Source of the DNA: Nostoc sp. FACHB-973
GTDB taxonomy: Bacteria; Cyanobacteriota; Cyanobacteriia; Cyanobacteriales; Nostocaceae
Direction: 5' to 3'
DNA length: 64,000 bases
NCBI RefSeq assembly: GCF_014698115.1
Contig: NZ_JACJSJ010000005.1
Location: 105,853-169,852, forward strand
Position 1 is the stretch's first letter. Each line of letters begins with the position of its first letter. The translations under genes and the position numbers were made by a program. Shown in pieces: positions 17,241 to 25,441 of this stretch. The notes beneath the pieces were generated by a model. The model was not told the DNA's origin, searched no databases, and saw only the letters and a list, made by a program, of their open reading frames with translations.

Positions 17241-17365
17241 GGAGTGGAGAGATGGGGAGATGAGGGAGATGAGGGAGCAGGGAGCAGGGAGCAGAGGGGA
17301 AAGAGATAATTTTTCATTCTCCCCCTTGCCCCCTGCCCCTCTGCCTCTTTCCCATGCCCCATGCC
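17223..17365. repeat. Tandem repeats between ndhD4 and cupB
   Basis: GGGAGTGGGGAGTAGGG, GGGAGATGA and GGGAGCA units, then CCCCTTGCCCCCTGCCCC, fill the gap. They overlap the last codons of ndhD4 (17223-17240), so the C-terminus of NdhD4 (KRIGSGE) is encoded by repeat DNA. Confidence 0.8.
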
Positions 17366-17402
17366 CAACGCCTCAATCCCTATAATTTTTGGAGAACTAG
17401 GA

Positions 17403-18533
17403 ATGGTAACTATTAGAAATAAATTCACTCGTGAACCCTTACCTGAGTATATTGAACGCCTGCAACAAGGAGGCGCATTACTCCCTGATACTCCAGAAAA
17501 TGTGCTGGAAGTAGTTGGTATTTTGAAAAGCTACGGTGTAGTTTTAGATGCCTATTCAATAAATTTGAATTACATTGCCGAGCATCAGTTTTTATTATTT
17601 TTCCCATTTTTTAAATACTTTAATGGAGACGTTTCTTTTCAGAAACTACTTCGTCACTGGTGGCACGATCGAATTAATTTTGAATATGCCGAATATTGCA
17701 TGAAAGCCATGATGTGGCACGGTGGCGGCGGTCTCGATGCATATTTAGATACAAAAGAATTTCAAGAAAGAGCGCAGACTGTAATCATAGCCAAATTTAA
17801 AAATAATCCCTTAATTTTAGGTGTTAACCAACTGTTTCCAGACTTTTTAACTGAACACTTGCGGGTTTCTGCTTACTACACTGGTTTAGGTCAATTTTGG
17901 CGAGTCATGGCTGATATTTTTCTCAGCTTATCAGACCTCTATGACGAAGGCAAAATCAAATCGATTTCTCAAGTTGTAGACCATATTAAAGCAGGGTTAG
18001 TGGCAAGTGCATCAAAGCCGATTACCTACAGCGTCAAAATTCGAGAAAAACTCTATGACATCATTCCCGAAGACGTTGGTTTGACTTTCTTAGCAGACAC
18101 AGCAATTCCTTATGTAGAAGCAGTATTCTTTAGAGGAACACCTTTCCACGGCACAGTTTCATACAACGCCCAAGGATATCAAATTCCCCCAGATCAAAGT
18201 CGATTCCAGTATGGCGCATTGTACGCCGATCCTTTGCCCATCGGCGGTGCAGGTATTCCTCCCACCTTGTTAATGCAAGATATGCGTCATTATCTTCCAG
18301 AGTACTTGCATGAAATTTATCGTCGCAGCCTCCGGGGTGAAGATGATTTACGAGTGCAAATTTGTATGACTTTCCAAAAATCGATGTTTTGCGTGACCAC
18401 AGCCACGATTTTGGGACTGGCACCTTATCCTATAGATACTAAAGATCCATCCGAGGAAAAAGCTAATCGAGTTTATTTCGGAAAGTGGATGAGTCGCCTA
18501 GAAACTTCCCGGTTGCTGGATGTGAATCAATAG
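17403..18533 (+). CDS. cupB: CO2 hydration protein CupB (ChpX)
   Basis: A 376-residue CO2 hydration protein of the CupA/CupB (ChpY/ChpX) family. Recognisable stretches: LPEYIERLQQGGALLPDTPE, HWWHDRINFEYAEYCMKAM followed by MWHGGGGLDAYLD, and FFRGTPFHGTVSYN. It attaches to the NdhF4/NdhD4 form of NDH-1 and converts CO2 to bicarbonate on the cytoplasmic side of the thylakoid, probably with a metal site; conserved histidines are plentiful. ATG at 17403 has GGAGAA upstream; an earlier in-frame ATG at 17361 lies in repeat DNA. CupB rather than CupA is inferred from synteny with the ccm operon. Confidence 0.9.
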   Translation: MVTIRNKFTREPLPEYIERLQQGGALLPDTPENVLEVVGILKSYGVVLDAYSINLNYIAEHQFLLFFPFFKYFNGDVSFQKLLRHWWHDRINFEYAEYCMKAMMWHGGGGLDAYLDTKEFQERAQTVIIAKFKNNPLILGVNQLFPDFLTEHLRVSAYYTGLGQFWRVMADIFLSLSDLYDEGKIKSISQVVDHIKAGLVASASKPITYSVKIREKLYDIIPEDVGLTFLADTAIPYVEAVFFRGTPFHGTVSYNAQGYQIPPDQSRFQYGALYADPLPIGGAGIPPTLLMQDMRHYLPEYLHEIYRRSLRGEDDLRVQICMTFQKSMFCVTTATILGLAPYPIDTKDPSEEKANRVYFGKWMSRLETSRLLDVNQ

Positions 18534-18539
18534 TTGACC

Positions 18540-18712
18540 GTGCCAATTTTAGATTTTAGATTTTAGATTTTAGATTAAAAATTGCTTCGGTTAATGCCCC
18601 GCGCATTAGGGGCAAAACAAATCCTTTCACCCCAACAAACCTTACGCACAGGTAACGCAAAATCCCTGTTGGCAATCCAAAATCCAAAATCCAAAATCGA
18701 TTGACTTTTGGT
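18540..18712. repeat. Hairpin and heptanucleotide repeats after cupB
   Basis: TTTTAGA units (18547-18577) are followed by a small hairpin, TGCCCC (18595-18600) and GGGGCA (18609-18614), and then by AATCCAAAATCCAAAATCC units (18675-18705). The hairpin could end cupB transcription, though no T-run follows. The two repeat blocks are complementary in part. Confidence 0.6.
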
Positions 18713-18717
18713 CAAAA

Positions 18718-19482
18718 TTATGATTCTGGATCGATGCCTAGAGAGCGCAATTTAGCAGTTAGGCGATCGGCTCTTTGACGTTCAAGTTCTGCTCTTTGAT
18801 GTTCTTGTTCAGCTCTTTGATGTTCAAGTTCTGCTCTTTCTTCGCCAGTCAACAACAGATTACCTTGTAAATCCCACCAGCGTAGCCAAGGTAATTCCAT
18901 ATTCTGATATTGTCCCTGCCATAGACCTAACTCAACCTCTAAAGGAAGTATAGGATAATGTCCACGTTCATTTGCTGTTAATAACTGATATTCTCCACCA
19001 ATTAATTCATAAACTTGCACACTGACTTTATTCACTTCATAAATGCCGTAGAAGGGAGGACGAATCACCTGTTCATAAATCCAAAATTTTCCCTTCCAAG
19101 GAGTTTTATCTCGCTCTTGACTACCATCCCCAGAGACAAATTCTAGTACAATTAATGGGGCAATAAACTCTCGCCATAATACATAAGACCTCCGCGTTTG
19201 TCCATCGAGCGTAGGTGGTACATTCCCTACATAGAACCAGTCGGGAGCTTCGGCGCCTTTTTCTGGAGGGTCAGTCATCCGCCAGTAGATACCGCTATCT
19301 TGACCAATACAGTATTGCCCATCAGGATGACGTTTTTGCAATATCGGTTTAATCGAGTCGGTTAGGAGAATGCTTTGGGGATGTTCCTGAAAGTTTTTCA
19401 CGAATGTACCGTCAGACTCAGGAAGTTGTGTATGGTCTGGGAACGGTGTAAGGTCAGTAGATAGATCGGTTGCAGAGGTCAT
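18718..19482 (-). CDS. Uma2 family endonuclease (DUF820)
   Basis: A 254-residue Uma2-like protein. The nuclease-like core is in the middle: EAPDWFYVGNVPPTLDG, IAPLIVLEFVSGDGSQERDK, and KFWIYEQVIRPPFYGIYEV. The C-terminus is a repeated charged helix (RAELEHQRAEQEHQRAELER) ending RLTAKLRSLGIDPES, matching the tail of the Uma2 at 4213. The frame is open further upstream to 19665, but that would overlap the neighbouring gene; ATG at 19482, with AAAGGTAAC upstream, gives the normal start. It lies 107 bases downstream of the three-gene operon on the same strand and might be co-transcribed. Confidence 0.85.
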   Translation of the reverse strand: MTSATDLSTDLTPFPDHTQLPESDGTFVKNFQEHPQSILLTDSIKPILQKRHPDGQYCIGQDSGIYWRMTDPPEKGAEAPDWFYVGNVPPTLDGQTRRSYVLWREFIAPLIVLEFVSGDGSQERDKTPWKGKFWIYEQVIRPPFYGIYEVNKVSVQVYELIGGEYQLLTANERGHYPILPLEVELGLWQGQYQNMELPWLRWWDLQGNLLLTGEERAELEHQRAEQEHQRAELERQRADRLTAKLRSLGIDPES

Positions 19483-19589
19483 AAGGTTACCTTTGCAGGA
19501 GTAAGGGTTGTTTTTTAGTTTAGCAAGCGATCGCAGTCTTTCTACAAAGCTCGGCTTAAAGCAATCTCTTGCTCTGATTAAATATTGAC

Positions 19590-20537
19590 TTATTCTATTT
19601 TTAGGCCGATGTACCCAATGATGATTTTGCCTGGCCCTAATTCTGTAGAAAAATGAAGCCGCCAAGCTCCGGCACCAGTCATTCTTAAGTGCAAACTAAA
19701 TATACGATACACATCATCAGGGCACTTAAAGGTTAACTTATCCTCTAACTTCTGAAGCCTAGAGTCACTTTCTGAAGTAGCTTTACTAGCAAGAATGTCT
19801 AAATCAAAATCTCCATCTGTCCAAGTTTTACAGCAGTTTTCTAGTTCAAACAACTTTCTTAAAATTTGTCGTAACATCGGGCTACCATCCCCAAGGCTTT
19901 GTATCTGCTTGCTAACACTTTCGCAAAAGAGTAGAGAAGGGAATAATTCTCCTCTGCGGTTCCATAAATCTAAGCCGTCACTAACTCCTTGACGTATACG
20001 CTCTTGAAAACCGTCAATCCAATCATGGTGTTCCTGCACATGGTTAATACAACTGGCATGTAACACATTTTCATACCTGATAATCAATGGCTCTTCTTGT
20101 TCTTCTTCATCTACTGTTGTTATCTCCAACATCAAAGTACTGCAATCCCACTGTGGTTCAGATTTTAGGCTCACTGCAAGGGAATTAAACACAAAAGCAT
20201 AATAAAGTCCAATAGCTTGTTGTCCTTGATAACTTACCTCAATTCCCGGATTTGGAATATCTGGTAAAGGCAGATCGTTTTTATCTTGGAGAGTTTTAAG
20301 GAATCTTCGAGCTTCTAAATCTACATCTGGATCGTTACGCCACTGCACTACTCTATAGTCTGGTGCAAGTTCTGAGTAATTAAAATGACTTGTAGTGCGA
20401 AGCTTTCTCTTGATTCCACTGGGAGGCTTGATTGAAAATATTGTGTTGATGAACTCTGTCATCAATTGTCTTGCTGTAGTAATATCAGAAGCACAAGTGT
20501 GTAAGGAGAGTTCATTAAAAACGATTTCTAGATCCAC
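19590..20537 (-). CDS. Unknown protein, third gene of DUF262-AAA operon
   Basis: I do not recognise this 315-residue protein. It begins MDLEIVFNELSLHTCASD and contains an acidic stretch (TTVDEEEQEEPLIIRYENV). The C-terminal 45 residues (CPDDVYRIFSLHLRMTGAG, WRLHFSTELGPGKIIIGYIG) read like a small compact beta domain, loosely similar to RelE/ParE-type toxins, which is only an impression. No membrane segment is visible. It starts 4 bases after the stop of the AAA ATPase, so the two are translationally linked. In the operon it is the best candidate for an effector or specificity partner. Confidence 0.7.
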   Translation of the reverse strand: MDLEIVFNELSLHTCASDITTARQLMTEFINTIFSIKPPSGIKRKLRTTSHFNYSELAPDYRVVQWRNDPDVDLEARRFLKTLQDKNDLPLPDIPNPGIEVSYQGQQAIGLYYAFVFNSLAVSLKSEPQWDCSTLMLEITTVDEEEQEEPLIIRYENVLHASCINHVQEHHDWIDGFQERIRQGVSDGLDLWNRRGELFPSLLFCESVSKQIQSLGDGSPMLRQILRKLFELENCCKTWTDGDFDLDILASKATSESDSRLQKLEDKLTFKCPDDVYRIFSLHLRMTGAGAWRLHFSTELGPGKIIIGYIGLKIE

Positions 20538-20541
20538 CGTT

Positions 20542-21657
20542 TTATTCTCCCACCGGTTCTAATAAAACTTCCAAACTCTTATCCCATTCATCAAAGAAAC
20601 CATCTGGCCATTTGTCAATTCTTCCACTGCGATTAATTTGTGGTGATATTACCTCTGTCAAAGCTTGTCCTTGTTTGTCTTGTTGCTGAAAGTAATGCAA
20701 CTGAACATAATGCGGGGGAATAATACCGGCATGAACAGCAAGACGAATCCCGTTTAAAACATGATCGCTATGAGTTTCTATCACAACCTGAATATCACAA
20801 CTAGCGGCAAGTGCTAATAATTCTCCCATTTTCGCTTGTCCTCTAGGATGAAGATGAGCCTCTGGGTTTTCAACTAGGATTAGTGTACCAGGAGGAGATG
20901 AAAGTATAGCTACAATAATTGATAATGTGTACGTAATTCCAAAACCAACGTTGGTTGCACGGTAACGATTACTATCTCCATAAAAATATTTAATAGTCAC
21001 CAAACCCATCGCTGAGTTAGCTTCTATTTCGATACGGATACCAGGACTAACCTCTCTCATCCATGCTTCCACTTGGTCTATTAGATCCATTGATTTTGCT
21101 TGTGGATAGCTGAGATTTGCGATGGGTATTGCTTCACGTCCATAAATATAGAGAAAATGCGCTGTATATTCTCCTTGAGTACCAATTTGCCTAAGTCTTC
21201 GCACTTGATAATCAGACATTATATTAAATGAACGTGGCCCAATTCGTTCTGCTTGAAGGTAGTGAAAATATTTACTAAAAATATTTGATTTATAGATTTT
21301 AAAATCACTTGGTTCTGAAATTATATTTAATACATCTTCTTCTTTTTTATCTGGATTGTAATTAAAATCCCATATACCTTCATCCTTTTCCCAGATAATT
21401 TCAAAACTTATATGCTTATCTTTTGCACTGTCATAAAGAGCATCTTGTGCTGTACCAATATTTACTAAGTCACCGTTTAGCGCCAAGCCAGTTTTTGGCA
21501 ATAAATCCTGCTGATAAGATTGACGTAGTAGTAGTAGTGATTGAAGTACAGAAGATTTCCCAGTGCTGTTAAGTCCAGAAATTAGTGTTAAAGGTCGAAA
21601 TTCAAGCGACTGATCTTCAAATTTTTTGAAATTAATTAGACGAAGAGAATGAATCAT
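20542..21657 (-). CDS. AAA family ATPase, DUF3696-like (SMC/OLD-type)
   Basis: A 371-residue ABC/SMC-like AAA ATPase. It starts like the OLD/RecF group (MIHSLRLINFKKFEDQSLEF), has the Walker A GLNSTGKSS at 28-36, the Walker B region LILVENPEAHLHPRGQAKM near 255-270, and the following IETHSDHVLNGIRLAV strand and helix. The C-terminal NRSGRIDKWPDGFFDEWD matches the DUF3696 tail found in such proteins. No TOPRIM nuclease domain is present, unlike OLD. Such ATPases often act as switch subunits in anti-phage systems. The ATG overlaps the stop of the DUF262 gene by 4 bases. Confidence 0.88.
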   Translation of the reverse strand: MIHSLRLINFKKFEDQSLEFRPLTLISGLNSTGKSSVLQSLLLLRQSYQQDLLPKTGLALNGDLVNIGTAQDALYDSAKDKHISFEIIWEKDEGIWDFNYNPDKKEEDVLNIISEPSDFKIYKSNIFSKYFHYLQAERIGPRSFNIMSDYQVRRLRQIGTQGEYTAHFLYIYGREAIPIANLSYPQAKSMDLIDQVEAWMREVSPGIRIEIEANSAMGLVTIKYFYGDSNRYRATNVGFGITYTLSIIVAILSSPPGTLILVENPEAHLHPRGQAKMGELLALAASCDIQVVIETHSDHVLNGIRLAVHAGIIPPHYVQLHYFQQQDKQGQALTEVISPQINRSGRIDKWPDGFFDEWDKSLEVLLEPVGE

Positions 21658-22796
21658 GAAAGCACTTCCTGAATTATTTTACCAATAATCTCAAATCTAT
21701 ATTCAACTTTTTTAGCAGCTTGGGATATGGATGCAAGAAATTCTTTATCGCTATCTACATATTGAATAAAAATCTCAATTATTTTCTGTTTGTTTTTCTT
21801 TAAAATTTGTATATCTTTATCGTTGAGTTTACTTAAATGTACTGACCAAGTTTCAAATAGAGATTTATTTACTGGAAATTTCCTATTATTTTTATAAGAA
21901 ATTTTTCGAAAAGCATTTTCTCCAAAAATATCATAAGCTGCCAGCATCGCTGTTTTAAATCTCCCCTTAATCTTTATTAATTCAGCATCATTTAAATCAT
22001 TGATTTTAGATAAAGCTTCACTTAAAAATACATCCCTACTGTTTTCTTTATAATCTTTATACGAAGTAAGCATAAATGCAAGATAACCAACTATAAACTC
22101 TCGGTCATCCATACGCTTTTTTTTAGATTCACTGAGTGGAATTACTTGGATAAATTCTGAATAATTTGCAAGTTCTCGCAAGAATTTATTGGCTTTACCT
22201 GGGTTGAGAGCATGACGCAGTTCTTGATTTGAAAGACCTACACCTCCAGTATTAATCCTTTTGAAGATATTATATTTGACTTCTGTAGGAGTCCCTTTTT
22301 CAATTAAATAGACTGTAGGTTGAGTTTCTAGTATTCGCCGTTGATATCTTAGTTCTAGTTCATCATAAGTTTTACCATTAAGATTTGTGAGGTATTCTAG
22401 TCCACTTAGCTTAAGTCTATCTTCACTTTTATCACTAACAAAGTGCTTTAAAGCAGATAGACGTTGTAAACCATCGACAACTACCCATTTATCATCATTA
22501 GTAGCATCTATATAAAAAGCTGGTAATGGAATCCGAATCAGAAGAGACTCAATTAGTTTACTTTTAGCATCTAGATTCCATATATTTGCTTGACGTTGGA
22601 AATCAGGTGCCAAATCAAGTGCTGCTTCATCAATTCGTCTTAATAATTGTTCAATAGTTGGTTGTCTTGTCGTAATATTAATTTTATCAGGATCATATTG
22701 AAAGGTAACTTTTTCATATTGTTCATCATCATTATTTTCTTCATCTAAAGTTTTTTCATCAGCTAATTCTGCATTGTAGTCATCCAAATTCATCAT
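21654..22796 (-). CDS. DUF262 domain protein (ParB/GmrS-like)
   Basis: A 380-residue protein with an N-terminal DUF262 domain of the ParB/Srx fold. Motifs: LDLAPDFQRQANIWN (about 60-75), VVVDGLQRLSAL, and FKRINTGGVGLSNQELRHAL (about 178-198). In DUF262 proteins such as GmrSD these residues bind nucleotide, and the domain is frequent in restriction systems against modified DNA. The C-terminal half is helical and lysine-rich with no HNH motif that I can see, so it is not a full GmrSD. First gene of the three-gene operon; 22797-23139 upstream must carry its promoter. Confidence 0.88.
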   Translation of the reverse strand: MMNLDDYNAELADEKTLDEENNDDEQYEKVTFQYDPDKINITTRQPTIEQLLRRIDEAALDLAPDFQRQANIWNLDAKSKLIESLLIRIPLPAFYIDATNDDKWVVVDGLQRLSALKHFVSDKSEDRLKLSGLEYLTNLNGKTYDELELRYQRRILETQPTVYLIEKGTPTEVKYNIFKRINTGGVGLSNQELRHALNPGKANKFLRELANYSEFIQVIPLSESKKKRMDDREFIVGYLAFMLTSYKDYKENSRDVFLSEALSKINDLNDAELIKIKGRFKTAMLAAYDIFGENAFRKISYKNNRKFPVNKSLFETWSVHLSKLNDKDIQILKKNKQKIIEIFIQYVDSDKEFLASISQAAKKVEYRFEIIGKIIQEVLS

Positions 22797-23139
22797 GGCG
22801 CTTACTCCTTAGTATTAACACTTGTTTGTTCACTCAGTTATTAGTGATGCTTGGTGTTAGTACATCAGCAAATGGGGCTTTTTAACTGGCGTACTTCAAT
22901 CCTACTATCTTGCCAAATGATAGAGACATGAAATTTTGCGCCTCTACGTACCCAGTCTATTATTTGTTACCTTAATCGACGAAATTAAAAATTGGCACGA
23001 TCGCCTCTGGTAACATCCAAGCGTCTGACAACAAGGTGCTATACCTCTACCCAGCTTTAACCCCATTCCAAAATATTAGGCTTCTGGTTCAATACCGAGC
23101 GATCGCACCTTATTTCTCTAAAACTCAAGCGATCGCTAT
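22797..23139. other. Non-coding gap upstream of the DUF262 operon
   Basis: About 340 bases with three HIP1-related GCGATCGC/AGCGATCG sites and no convincing ORF or repeat block. It should contain the promoter of the DUF262 operon at its left side and the end of the PIN toxin gene at its right. Confidence 0.4.
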
Positions 23140-23559
23140 CTAAATATTCTCCACCCACAGAAGATTATTTGCGTAGCTACTAGTTTTCAGTGCGTTATAA
23201 AATTTTTCGTCTGCTGTCACCATCTGGCATTGTTGCGTAATGGCAAGAGCTAAGTATAAACTGTCATACACTGCGCGATCTATTTGAATGGCAATATCTA
23301 AAGCAAGTGGCATTAACGGTTGAGATAAGTACACTTCTACAGGAACTGCATTTAAATCTGCTAATGTTTGGCTGGCATTTTCAGCAGTGTCTTCACCCCG
23401 ACGTACTCGTTTCCACAAGACGTTTCCTACCTCTGGGAAGAAAAAATCTGGAACTAAGAAAGTATGGTTACTTGCTACTAAACGCCTAGCTGCATGAGAG
23501 TAGACTTCAGGAATGAACCACTTGATGGCAATGCTAGCATCTAAAACATACTGACTCAT
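23140..23559 (-). CDS. PIN domain toxin (VapC family)
   Basis: A 139-residue PIN-domain ribonuclease. The acidic active-site residues are at D7 (YVLDASIAIKWF), E43 (FFPEVGNVLW), D99 (AVYDSLYLALA) and D117 (MVTADEKFYNAL). VapC toxins cut RNA when not bound by antitoxin. The gene overlaps the upstream antitoxin gene by 4 bases, the usual toxin-antitoxin arrangement. The gene stands between accessory genes and is typical of the mobile gene pool in filamentous cyanobacteria. Confidence 0.9.
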   Translation of the reverse strand: MSQYVLDASIAIKWFIPEVYSHAARRLVASNHTFLVPDFFFPEVGNVLWKRVRRGEDTAENASQTLADLNAVPVEVYLSQPLMPLALDIAIQIDRAVYDSLYLALAITQQCQMVTADEKFYNALKTSSYANNLLWVENI

Positions 23560-23810
23560 CGTTCTCTGTCCTCGCGGATGAGTTCAGTACTATCACTGAA
23601 AATTTTTCCTGTATATCTCACTTGAGCGCGTGCTACAGCTTCTCTGACTTTTTCTATGTCACCGCCAGTGTGATAGTGTGTCGCTGTTTCTGCGGCTTGT
23701 TGTAGGATCTGCCTTAATTCTTCTTGCAAAGACCTACCATGTTGTTTGGCAAGAGTTTCTAGCTTTTCTAGAATCACAGGATCTAAGTTTTCAACTAAGA
23801 TTTGAGCCAT
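23556..23810 (-). CDS. VapB/FitA-like ribbon-helix-helix antitoxin
   Basis: An 84-residue antitoxin. The N-terminal MAQILVENLDPVILEKLETL and RSLQEELRQILQQAAET form the ribbon-helix-helix DNA-binding fold of the FitA/VapB type. The C-terminal part, less conserved, should wrap the PIN toxin encoded directly downstream with a 4-base overlap. It probably represses its own promoter in the gap at 23811-24252. Confidence 0.85.
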   Translation of the reverse strand: MAQILVENLDPVILEKLETLAKQHGRSLQEELRQILQQAAETATHYHTGGDIEKVREAVARAQVRYTGKIFSDSTELIREDRER

Positions 23811-24252
23811 ATTTTAGAGTGATTTTTTAGTTGCTTATATTTGCAATTTTCAGGTAGTTTATCAGTCCATATGTGAAGACAAGCCGCTACGCGTCTGGGC
23901 ACTTTCGCCCATTAAGATAAGTTAAAAAATGGATGGCGCAATTGTTAAGAGTTTTTTCTTGAATTCTTGCGACAACGATTCCAAAAACATTATGTCATTG
24001 GTGATGTCTGAAACCTCATGATCATTCAAATTTTGTTACGGTACAAATCAACGGCGCTTTTTCTCATACCAATCAGCCAAAGATTTAGGTTTCTGGTTCA
24101 ACGCCGAGCGATCGCAATTGAGCAATCGGCTCTTTGTCTTTCCTGTTCAACTTACGGAATATTTTGTAATTAGATTTTTGATTTTGGGCGATCGCACAAT
24201 CAGATCAACAGCAGCGTCTAGCTAAGTTAAAACTAGCATTTGAAACAAAAAT
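23811..24252. other. Non-coding gap between vapB and dcd
   Basis: About 440 bases with HIP1-related sites (AGCGATCGC near 24107, GGCGATCGC near 24188). A short stretch (24120-24160) resembles a fragment of the Uma2 C-terminal coding region (AGGCGATCGGCTCTTTG at 18763 against CAATCGGCTCTTTG here) and may be a gene relic. I see no ORF worth calling. Confidence 0.35.
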
Positions 24253-24852
24253 CTAAACTTTAGCTAAAGTTACAATTTCTAGCTGATCCTGATATTTCCC
24301 CCGTCTTGCTTCGTAACTAATAGCACAGGGTTCACCTTCTAAAAATAGCAATTGCACCACACCTTCGTTAGCGTAGATACGACAGTCTGCGCTAGAAGAG
24401 TTGGAAAATTCCAAGGTAAGATGACCCCGCCATGCAGCTTCAGCAGGTGTTAAATTTGCTATTATACCACAGCGTGCGTAAGTTGATTTACCTATACAAA
24501 TCACTGTAATATTCTCAGGAACCTCCAGTTTTTCTAGAGCAACCCCAAGTCCATAGGAGTGAGCAGGTAAAATAAAGTAACTGCCATTAGCATCTGTGTG
24601 CAGTGCTGTTGGTTCAAGATTTTGGGGATTAAAGTTTTTGGGATCAACTACAGTTCCGGGAATGTGGCGGAAAATGCGGAACTCAGCCGGAGAAAGGCGT
24701 ATATCGTAGCCATAAGAAGATAAACCGTAGCTGATTACAGGTTGAACCGCTACAGACTCATTTGTTTGCACTTTTCGGATTAAACTTGGCTCAAAGGGTG
24801 AAATCATGCCTTTTTGAGCCATTTCAGTAATCCAGATATCGTTTTTAATCAC
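24253..24852 (-). CDS. dcd: dCTP deaminase
   Basis: Dcd, 199 residues, deaminates dCTP to dUTP in thymidylate supply. The fold of the dUTPase superfamily is visible: LSSYGYDIRLSP, then VICIGKSTYARCGIIAN (the conserved serine and arginine), TPAEAAWRGHLTLEFSN (the catalytic glutamate) and IYANEGVVQLLFLEGEPC. The C-terminal GKYQDQ is the usual closing loop. It lies 52 bases downstream of the CobA/BtuR-like gene on the same strand and could be co-transcribed with it. Confidence 0.93.
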   Translation of the reverse strand: MIKNDIWITEMAQKGMISPFEPSLIRKVQTNESVAVQPVISYGLSSYGYDIRLSPAEFRIFRHIPGTVVDPKNFNPQNLEPTALHTDANGSYFILPAHSYGLGVALEKLEVPENITVICIGKSTYARCGIIANLTPAEAAWRGHLTLEFSNSSSADCRIYANEGVVQLLFLEGEPCAISYEARRGKYQDQLEIVTLAKV

Positions 24853-24904
24853 AAGTTCACAGCTAATTCAAACCGAACTACTAGGATACCCTGAACTGAG
24901 TATT

Positions 24905-25441
24905 TTAGGGTCGATGACTACGGCGGATTTCTGTAATTTGATCTGCTACATCCAACAGAGATTTCGGCATCTCTGGCCCTGTGAGAATGATATCGATATG
25001 GGGAGGGCGTTTTGCCAGAAACGCTAAAACTTCTGTTTCCGGAATTAAACCAAAGTTAATCGCTAAACTTAGCTCATCTAAAACTACGAGATAATACTTG
25101 CTTTCCTCTACTACGTGTTGTGTATACTGCCATAGCTTTTGTAAGGCTTGGTTTTCTGTATCGTCGAGATGTGGTGTATCAATGCAACGAGGTATATCAC
25201 AGCGAATCCAATCTAAATTTTGTCCCAATTGTATAGGTCGTTCCTGTCCTTGACGAATACCTCCTTTGAGGAACTGCACTATTAACACTGGCGTTCCTTG
25301 TCCGGCGATTCTCAGTGCTTGAGCCATAACACTCGTAAAAAAATTACGATGAGAACTAGTAAAAACTTGCACTAGTCCTTCTACTGGATATGGTAAGGTC
25401 AGACTTGAATTTATACTCGGTGTTTCTAGCTGGGCAACCAT
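24905..25441 (-). CDS. CobA/BtuR-like P-loop protein with degenerate Walker A
   Basis: A 178-residue protein with the outline of cob(I)yrinic acid a,c-diamide adenosyltransferase (CobA/CobO/BtuR): GLVQVFTSSHRNFFTSVMAQ, ALRIAGQGTPVLIVQFLKGG, YYLVVLDELSLAINFGLI, and a final IILTGPEMPKSLLDVADQIT. In real CobA the first segment is a P-loop, GDGKGKT; here it reads TSSHRNFF, so ATP binding in the usual way is unlikely. The rest of the family pattern is kept, which suggests a diverged function rather than decay. It is next to dcd. Confidence 0.75.
   Translation of the reverse strand: MVAQLETPSINSSLTLPYPVEGLVQVFTSSHRNFFTSVMAQALRIAGQGTPVLIVQFLKGGIRQGQERPIQLGQNLDWIRCDIPRCIDTPHLDDTENQALQKLWQYTQHVVEESKYYLVVLDELSLAINFGLIPETEVLAFLAKRPPHIDIILTGPEMPKSLLDVADQITEIRRSHRP

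Noticed and set aside
17361..17402. Upstream ATG extending CupB by 14 residues
   Set aside because: The extra codons lie in the repeat tract, whereas ATG at 17403 has GGAGAA in front and gives the usual protein start.
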